From the NCBI GenBank assembly GCA_013372555.1, contig JAAPAX010000007.1:1736001-1800000 (forward strand): DNA of 64,000 nt. Direction: 5' to 3'. The translations under genes and the position numbers were made by a program. The DNA is from Elsinoe arachidis (lineage: Eukaryota; Ascomycota; Dothideomycetes; Myriangiales; Elsinoaceae). This document shows positions 57,172 through 64,000 of the stretch, one piece after another. Numbering within the stretch: position 1 is the stretch's first letter; every line of letters begins with the position of its first letter. The notes under the pieces were generated by a model that ran no database searches, had not been told where the DNA came from, and saw only the letters and a list, made by a program, of their open reading frames with translations.

Positions 57172-60100
57172 TCACTCCTCTTCGCCCTCCGCGTCCTCCT
57201 CGCTTTCCCCCTCCGCGTCTTCCTCGCCTTCAGCATCGGGGACGAATTCATCTTCGTCATCCTCATTGTCGTCGTCCTTGACTTCGACCTCGGCTTCCAC
57301 CTCCATCGCATCGTCCACCTCTCCTTCCGCGTCTTCTTCCTCTTCTTCCTCCTCACCTTCCGCGTCCTCCTCATTCGCATCACCTTCGTCACCATTCACC
57401 TTTCCCTCCCCCGATCCATGCTCTTCCTGCTCCTCTTGCTCTTGCTCTTCCTGATCCTGCCCTTCTTCCTCCTCGTCCCCCTCCTGCGTCCCCTCCGGCT
57501 TCCCATTGACCCTCGTCTCCCTCCCCAACCCCGACCTCCCCCTCAACTTCCCGCCTGGCGTCGCTCCCCCGCCCACCCCACGATCCTTCCTCGGCCTCCC
57601 TCCACCAGGCGAATTATACCCCCTCCGTCCCCCATAGCTCCGTCGCGTACTCCTGCTTCCCAACGGCCTACCTCTCTTCTTCGGCGCCGCACCCGGTATA
57701 GGCGGGAAGACCTCGAAGCGCGAAGGCGGGATGTGGGATAGACGAGTGCTGCTCGTCGCGGACTCGGAGAAGAGCGTGTCGTAGCTTTGGCGGCGGGAGA
57801 AGGAGGAGATGCCGTTGGGGGTGGAGGGGTATTTGATGGGTGAGCGGGCGGGGGAGGAGATGGAGGTCGGGAGGGGTGGGGGAGGGAGGTGGGGTTTCTT
57901 GAGGGTGCGGGGGGAGATGGGGTCGGAGGGGAGGATGGGTGTGCCGTTGGGGATGGTTGGGGAGGGATCCGTGTGGATGCCGTTGGTTTTGGGCTCCGGT
58001 GGGGGCATGTGGTTTGTTGGTTTGGGGTCTTCGGCGTCGGAAGGCTCGTCGCGGGGTGCTTTGGTTTGGATGGGGGCGTTGGCCTCTTCGCCAATCGCGA
58101 AGTAGGACGTGGGTCGGCCCATGACGTAGGGAGTCCAAATGAGCTTGGATGGCTCGATGGTGATGTGGTTCTTCTTGTCCTGCTTTTCGACGTATTCTTT
58201 CATGTAGTCAAAGTCCAGGCGGAAAGCGTAAGTGTGGGTGACAGGGTCGCGAACAAGGAATCGAAGAGCCTCGAGAGTAGAGATGATGTCGTCGGGAGTC
58301 ATGCCAGTCTCTCGGGCAATGTTTGCGACCGATAACGGCTCTGCAATATTGCTGGTGTCCTTGTATCGCAGCAACAATTTGCAGAGAACACCTCGCCAGT
58401 ACGATCGGTATGACACCAAACCCATGTCAGAAAGGGGCTTCTCCGGCGACCCAACACGTTTCTCCACCTTGGTGAGCAGGTATGAGAATTCGATCATGGT
58501 ACGCCCGAAGCCTCTTCGCATATGTATTGGTAAGACCAAAATACAGGAGACGTTGTTGCCTGGATTGAGAAATATGTTTGGATCAGAAGTTGGCGGATGC
58601 TCGTCAGCTCCTCCGACTGAGTGTACTGAACCGGCGAAAGATGGATTCGGTTGCTGGCTGGGAGGCGGACCCAGCCCTCTCTTCTCCTTAGAGAAGTATC
58701 CGACAAAATGGCATCCGAACTCGTCATTCTCGGTCATGACATAGAACAAGAATGGCTCAACGTCGTAGTAGAGAGTTTTCGAGCCGAGAAAGAGCTTTGC
58801 CAGGAGACAGAGGTTTTGGCAATACAAGGGGTTACGTCGTCCGTCCACTTCGAAGAACGACAAAGTAGTTGGTCGCTTCGTCTCCGGATTGATGATTGGA
58901 CTGCGATATATCTCATCGCCAGGAGGATGTCGTGCCGGGCATTTGAGCTTATGTCGCCACGCGACAAAGTCAGAGCTCATGTACTTCAGGCAGAACTCGC
59001 AGATGTAGAGTGTCTTGTTCCGACTATACTCTTCAGGATATGGAGCAGCGTGCCATGTGTCGATCTCGTTGTTGCCGAAATTGATGCACTTGATCTTACT
59101 AGGAGGACCGAGTGCTTTCGGCCGAGCAGGCGTCTCAGACGCTTGAGCTTCAGTCTTGCGGCGCCAGTCCTCCTCAGTTTTCCGCCGTGCTGCTTCAAAA
59201 ACTTCACGGTCTTCTTGCTGGGGATATGTGCGGTCTGTTTTAGCTTCCGAGTCTGTCAGAATCCCGCCATATGGCTTGCCTTTCAGCTCATCCACCTCGC
59301 GATCTGGAAAGGCGTAGAATGGATTTGAGTACATGGTCGTGGCAATCGCGGGATAATGTGCTTGTGGTTCTGGCGGTGGCGCGGCTGCAGCTGCGGCTTG
59401 CTGATTCTGACGTGCCCTGCGCTCTCGATCTCGTTCGCGTCTTCGTTGCTTGCGCTGAGCATTCTTTTCGACGCCGTCTAGGGCTGCTGCACTGATTGGT
59501 ATCGCAATGATGATTGTCTTTGCATCCATATCTTTCGTGATGATCCGTGCTGACGTTGACGTTGATTTGTGCTGTCGCCGAGGCCTACCCGAGCTTTCAC
59601 CATCTATGCCATTTGCTGTGGAGGGTCGAGAAGACTGCGCACGAGCGACACGCACGTTCTCCTCGACATCCGATGCTGTGGATGTCCTTCGACGTTTGAG
59701 ATCACCAGATGCATCCTCATCGTGTTCTTCGGTCGACTTCCGCTTCCTGAGTGCTCGCGAGCCATCCATGGGGTCCTCGTCCAATATGAGGTTGTTGAAG
59801 ACAGAATGCGACCCCGGTTTGATGCCACCTCGTGCTGCTGGGAGGAGATCGCGTGCCAACCTCGGCGCTGAAGCGCTTCGTAGTGCAGCATTTGGATCTA
59901 TCTCCTTGACAATCGGACCTTCTTCATCTGGCTCGAGGCCATTCTCGATACAAGTCGGACACCGCCAGCGCGCGATATCTAGATGTATGGGTCAATATGC
60001 GTTGATGGGATGTTTGATGGGGTTCGACACTTACCATCTTCGGCGCCCAACGCTTCCGCATCCCTAGCGCATTGTCGATGAGCTTTACGAAGCGTCAGCA

Positions 60101-60670
60101 CACTCGAATTCCTTTCGCATGGATTGTACAGTATGCAGCAGACTCACCATTATCACCACAAACGCCGCACGACAGAATCTCTTCGTAGTCTTCGCCCGGG
60201 TCGTGTTCTTCATCCTGGCCGCAGAACCTTGACACAATAGGTCAGCACACCGCCAGCGATTCCAATGAAAAGACTTACACGCATCGACTAGACACAGCGT
60301 TGTCGGCTTCTGCATCTTCCTCCTCTGCGACCTGGTTCTCCGCCTCCCACTCGTTCTCGGTGCCAGATCCGGACTCGTCAGATTCGTTGTCCTCAGAGCC
60401 ATCGTTACTTTCGACCTCCGCATCCTCGTCATCACTGCCAGATTGAGCTTTGGTGTTGCGACTGCTTCGGCGCTTGACAGCCCCCACGACCTCGCTGTCC
60501 AACTCATCCTCATCCACTTCTTCACCTTCAGCGTCTTCCTCTGACTCTGATCTCTCAGCCTGGACGTCAATGTCATCGTCCTCCCCTTCGGCATCCTCTT
60601 CCGACTCCTCGACGTCTTCCATTTCTACATCCTCTTCCTCCGGCTCCTCTTTCTTCCTGGACCTCGCCAT
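57172..60670 (-). CDS. SAS3: MYST-family histone acetyltransferase, SAS3/Mst2 type
   Basis: Four exons (60670-60279, 60227-60148, 60082-60035, 59978-57172; introns 51, 65 and 56 nt) encode 1108 residues. The acidic N-terminus (1-130) repeats EDAEGE. A compact PHD-like finger spans exons 1-4: CVFCGQ, CGVCGD, HRQC, WRCPTC. The MYST zinc finger uses C500, C503, H516 and C520. The acetyl-CoA loop is RRGFGR (661-666), with catalytic C652 (VSCILVLP) and E686 (SPEKPLSDMG). About 40 extra residues (GLGPPPSQQ...NPGN) sit just before the catalytic strand. The C-terminus is Pro/Ser-rich and ends in a long acidic tail that again repeats EDAEGE. The enzyme should acetylate histone H3 in a NuA3-like complex. 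The gene is divergent from the complex I gene across ~690 bp. Confidence 0.93.
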
Positions 60671-61360
60671 TATGAGGGCAGCGACTCTGCTATGGGGTGA
60701 GAGCTCAGCGATATAAGCTACAAATGCAGGATCGTGCCAGAGATTCGAAGCAGCCGAGTGCAGAGCCGTGCGCTACATTAAGCTCATCTCGTCTTTCACC
60801 ACTTTTCGAAGTATGGTGCTGTGAGTCTTGGGCGCCGCTGAGCTGTTTCGTTTCTCTGAACGTGAGATGGGACGTGTCAACACGCGCTGATACGCAAGTG
60901 AAGTCTTGCTGCGCCCAGATCGTTCTCCAGAAGCTCCAGGCGCAAGTGAGTACAAGAAGTAATGAGTCGAGCGCGGCGCGTCGCGAATCGTCGTGTGTGT
61001 CGCCAGGGCGCATACAGAGCCAGGTTAGAGATCGACTGGCTATAGAGCGCGGTCCAGCGCGTCGAGTCGTAGATTATAGCGTTGTCACAGCGCTGCAAGG
61101 CGCGGCGAGAGCTGCACTTGTCTTGCACGGCCGGAGTCGTGTCAATATGCGCGAGTCATGGCATTTAGGGTTAGGGTTCTACTTTCACTTCTCGGCTGCA
61201 TCTGCTTGGCCGGATCCTTTGCCGATCAGTAACGACAATACTGTCACGACGAGGATCTCAATCGACCGTCCAGGACCCATTGCACCTCATCGACGGCTCC
61301 GTAGACATCCTATGCGCCTTCTCAGACTAATAGGCACACCTCAACACTGAGCCATCAGCA
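60671..61360. promoter_or_regulatory. Divergent promoter region, SAS3 / NDUFA1
   Basis: 690 bp without a gene. From about 60,960 to 61,120 it is rich in GCGC/CGCG. A telomere-like TTAGGG pair is present (listed separately). Confidence 0.5.
61165..61176 (+). promoter_or_regulatory. Telobox, two TTAGGG units
   Basis: TTAGGGTTAGGG lies about 185 bp before the complex I gene start. Such double units are bound by Tbf1/Teb1-type Myb proteins in fungal promoters. It is too short to be a telomere relic. Confidence 0.5.
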
Positions 61361-61845
61361 ATGGGTGTCCCGTTCGAAGCGCTCATCCCGTATGGGATCA
61401 TGATTGGTGTATGTCTTGCGACCAGGCTACGAGCAAGAGTCAAGGTATGCTGACGCGGATGATACAGTTCTTTGGTTTGAGCGGAGCAGCCCTTTCGAAG
61501 ATCAGGCACATGGATAGCGGAGGCAAGCGACCGCGACACTCTGTAGACGGATGGGACAGACAGAGTAAGGACACCCTACGGCGAACGAGATCGAGCACCG
61601 AACGTGTTCAACAATATATTTCATGCGCAATACGAGGGATTTCCGGCGTACCTGCACTAACACGAAGCTAGTGATGGAGAGAGATCTCAGACTCACAGGA
61701 TATCTGAGAGGCCAAACGGATCAAGTAAAGGCGCCAAAGGGATTCGAGCTGAGCAACAGGTGGAAGGTAAGATAGACATATCGACTACTGACTTTGTATA
61801 TGGATCAATGCTAATGACAGACAGCTGGAGCCATCGTTGACGTAG
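61361..61845 (+). CDS. NDUFA1: Mitochondrial complex I accessory subunit, MWFE/NDUFA1 type
   Basis: Four small exons (61361-61408, 61468-61564, 61672-61766, 61825-61845) encode 86 residues, the normal length for this subunit. The product starts MGVPFEALIPYGIMIGFFGL, a single membrane span near the N-terminus. The family block KRPRHSVDGWDRQMMERD is completed by splicing, followed by LRLTGYLRGQ and ending in RWKLEPSLT. It is an accessory subunit of the membrane arm of NADH:ubiquinone oxidoreductase. Introns are 59, 107 and 58 nt. The last acceptor could alternatively be 4 nt upstream, giving a longer unrelated tail; the LE after WK favours the chosen one. Confidence 0.9.
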
Positions 61846-62219
61846 AGCCCAAGAGCATTTCTCTTACGAATCCATGTATAGCACAACATCACAGCGAAAT
61901 ACGTTTCAAAGCAATTCCAAATTGTGTCTAATTGTGGTTCTGGCGTTTCACCTCGTCGTCCATATCGTACATGCCAACATCACTCGTACTCGTCACACAA
62001 ATGCCACCATGTAGATAACGCGTCGCCTAGCACACAACGACAAAATAGGTCAGAAACGACTCAACAGGAGCTCTTAAATCGCACGACAGGTCCGTTCTTC
62101 ACCACCTATATTACATTCAAACACGTCTTTCCAATTGCTCAAATGGTCGATTTGCACAGCTTTATCCAGCCGACACTATCACTATTCATGCTTCTATCAC
62201 CTTTATAGTGCTGGAGCAT
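61846..62219. other. Convergent 3' region
   Basis: 374 bp between the complex I gene and the minus-strand low-complexity gene. No gene is seen. Confidence 0.45.
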
Positions 62220-63007
62220 CTATGCGCTCGCATCCTTCAGAACATCATACTGTCCATCATTGCTCACACCACCCTGCGACTGCCCGCCAACAACACCAGG
62301 CTGCTGGGCATCCGCTTTCTGCAGACCCTGCAGCGCAACACGCGACGGGTCGTTCTTGGTCCCCACATCCGCCGAGAAGCTGGCATTGGGCTCACTCCCA
62401 TCGAAGCCACCCTCGGTCAGGTTGGCGCCCTTGGGCTGGAATCTTCCATCACCCTGCCTCGCTGCCTCCCTCTCAGCCACGCCGCTCGCGGCATTGGTGC
62501 TCTGAATACCAGCACTACCTGCACTGGAGCCGCCACTGGACCCACCGCTGGCGGCCCCCCCAGACGCACCGCCAGAAGCAGCCGCATACGACCCTGCGCT
62601 ACCTCCGCTGGACGCACCAGACCCCGCATTCCTCTCCCCAAAAACAGCATTCTTATCACTAATCCCCCTCCCAGCATTCAACTGCTTGGTCTCAGACCAC
62701 TCCTCCTCAGCAAGACGAGCATCGGCATTCGGCGCCGGGGCCAGCTCGGTCGCGCCGGACGTGTCGGTGGTGTTGGTCGTGGTGGACTTTGACGGCTGCG
62801 AGCTGGCTGCCGCGCCGGTGGTGGAGCCAAAGTCGCCGCCTGAGGCGAGGGATTCGCCGGCGAGACTGTCCGAGGTGATGACGCCGGGGGCTTCGTTCAC
62901 AGGGTTGGTTTTGGAGGTGGGGTCGGTGGTGACCTGGCGGTGTTAGTGGGTGTCACGAGGGGAGGGAGGGGAGGGGAGGGTACCTTTGTTCCTGAGCTGT
63001 GAGACAT
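62220..63007 (-). CDS. Gly/Ser/Ala-rich hydrophilic protein, unknown function
   Basis: Two exons (63007-62984, 62933-62220; 50-nt intron, phase 0) encode 245 residues. The first exon supplies only MSHSSGTK; the second continues VTTDPTSKTNPVNEAPGVIT. The middle is almost entirely Gly, Ser and Ala (about 105-165). The flanks are polar with few hydrophobic residues, no signal peptide and no membrane span, which suggests a disordered protein of the hydrophilin/stress kind. No domain is recognised. It lies next to another hydrophilic gene on the same strand, 474 bp away. Confidence 0.75.
62959..62980 (+). other. Predicted G-quadruplex run within the intron
   Basis: Five G-runs of 3-4 separated by single A residues lie on the strand opposite to the transcript, so the pre-mRNA carries C-runs. 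They fill the donor half of the intron of the 62220-63007 gene. Confidence 0.5.
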
Positions 63008-63481
63008 GATGGGTAGATGAGTCGGTGTTTTGATGATGTACGGTGAGTAGTGGTTTTAGTGGATGTTGTTTGAGGTAGTGGTAGTATGTTTCTAGGTTGA
63101 AGAGGGAATTGGGAGCTCAATTTCAAGGATGGCATGAAATCTCATCATTTCTGTGTTGCATGGCTGTGACATCACGTTGAAGGATCGCAGATGGCGGATC
63201 CGGACCATGCTCCGCTGTGGTCATGAAAATTGGGTCTTGAGTGCTACCACGGGAGGTATCTCGCATGGGAAATTATTGTACGTGTATGTGCACTATCACA
63301 GAGACAGAGGAGAGGTCCAGGAAATTTACAAACACGGCACGGGAAATTTTGTTGGCTCATCGAGTTCATTGCATGGTGAACACTATCTGAAAAGTACCCC
63401 GCAACGCCACTTGGAGGGGCTCAGAGCCGCTGACGGCGAGCTCTTCTCCACTGAAACTTTCGTTTTGGTATCTCAAGTCAT
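63008..63481. other. Intergenic region between two minus-strand hydrophilic-protein genes
   Basis: 474 bp. A plus-strand 119-codon frame here (63,153-63,512) shows no family features and overlaps the neighbour's 3' end, so it is not called. Confidence 0.4.
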
Positions 63482-63868
63482 CTACTGCTTTCCGGTAGGA
63501 TCGCTGTTGTGAGGGTAGCCCTTGTCTGGGTTCCTCGTCTCAGCGACGTTGTCGTTCTTCTTTCCTGATGCCAATGCATCGCTAGGCAGGCCGTCCAGGC
63601 CCTCCTTGCCCTGCCTGCCCACGTTCTTCAACGAATCGACGTTCCCGAGAGCAGAGTTGGGATCAGTGCGGACACCGCTGTCGCCGGTTGCTGGGTCGCG
63701 AAGGTCGCCATCGCCAGCTGTGAATCCGCCGGAGATACCGCCTGAGCCGACGTTGACAGTCCTCTCGTCGGCAGAGTTGAAGTCGGAGGCGACAGGTGGC
63801 TGTTCTGGCAAAGGCAAGTTGGCCTTGCGCTCCTCGATGATTTCGGCCTTGGATCTGTTGTCGGACAT
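63482..63868 (-). CDS. Small hydrophilic protein, unknown function
   Basis: Single exon, 128 residues. A charged helical start (MSDNRSKAEIIEERKANLPLP) is followed by Gly/Asp/Asn/Ser-rich sequence with no hydrophobic segment and no cysteine. It looks disordered and heat-soluble, as in hydrophilins, but no family can be named. The clean frame with a strong start and the neighbouring gene of similar character support it as real. Confidence 0.7.
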   Translation of the reverse strand: MSDNRSKAEIIEERKANLPLPEQPPVASDFNSADERTVNVGSGGISGGFTAGDGDLRDPATGDSGVRTDPNSALGNVDSLKNVGRQGKEGLDGLPSDALASGKKNDNVAETRNPDKGYPHNSDPTGKQ

Positions 63869-64000
63869 GGTCGTTTCTTGTGGAGCTGTGGCACATGTCA
63901 GTCTGTCATACAGCCGCGGTCAGGCTCGAGAGCATACTTCTATTGAGACTTTGGTAGCTGTGTACGGTATACTATGCGATTGTGAGGCTGCTTTTGAAGT

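Noticed and set aside
57112..57741. Leu-rich plus-strand frame opposite SAS3
   Set aside because: It is the antisense shadow of the Glu-rich acidic tail (GAG read as CTC).
61165..61176. TTAGGG pair as a chromosome-fusion or telomere relic
   Set aside because: There are only two units in a normal promoter, with housekeeping genes on both sides.
62208..62792. 194-codon plus-strand frame opposite the Gly/Ser/Ala-rich gene
   Set aside because: The minus-strand model has a matching intron and a clean start; the plus frame has no features and results from biased composition.
63153..63512. 119-codon plus-strand frame
   Set aside because: No family features; it lies in the promoter of one minus-strand gene and overlaps the stop of the next.

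Overview
This is nuclear DNA of a filamentous ascomycete, most likely a Dothideomycete. The evidence is many short introns (mostly 46-65 nt) with GT-AG borders and CTAAC/CTGAC branch sites, fungal-type proteins (a Zn2Cys6 regulator, a Uds1-family septation protein, a PAB1 with an expanded RRM4), and an AT-rich transposon island with the C-to-T/G-to-A decay of repeat-induced point mutation (RIP). I cannot name the species.

Layout. 0.6-38.2 kb is gene-dense and balanced in base composition: Zn2Cys6 transcription factor (-), prolyl 4-hydroxylase (+), sterol O-acyltransferase (-), AP-1 gamma-adaptin (+), ESCRT-I Vps23/TSG101 (-), poly(A)-binding protein PAB1 (+), DUF3429 mitochondrial membrane protein (-), Vps13 (+), DUF1989 protein (-), glycerol-3-phosphate acyltransferase (-) and a Uds1 coiled-coil protein (-). 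From 38,970 to 52,064 lies one transposon island. A minus-strand Ty1/copia element (260-bp LTRs, 5-bp target duplication AAGTG) carries a nested plus-strand Ty3/gypsy chromovirus (39,506-47,209). Both are wrecked by RIP. 52.3-64 kb is gene-dense again: cytochrome P450 (+), quinone-oxidoreductase-like dehydrogenase (-), ERV41 (+), MYST acetyltransferase SAS3-like (-), a small complex I subunit of the MWFE/NDUFA1 type (+) and two hydrophilic low-complexity proteins (-).

How the genes relate. Most are housekeeping genes. A vesicle and membrane theme recurs (AP-1, ESCRT-I, Vps13, ERV41, GPAT, sterol acyltransferase), but neighbours are mostly arranged as divergent or convergent pairs and I see no co-regulated cluster. 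Gene models were built by hand: exon joins were chosen so that frame, splice signals and family motifs all agree. About 26 introns are called, two of them with GC-AG borders.

Most notable signal. The two copia LTRs differ only by RIP-type transitions. The differences sort perfectly by side: the left LTR is clean for its first ~162 bp and mutated in the rest, and the right LTR is mutated for its first ~162 bp and clean in the rest. Reciprocal chimeras with the same breakpoint suggest a single crossover between an intact LTR and a mutated LTR-bearing unit, for example a one-LTR circle. The nested chromovirus also has an unexpected minus-strand coding region between its chromodomain and its right LTR.
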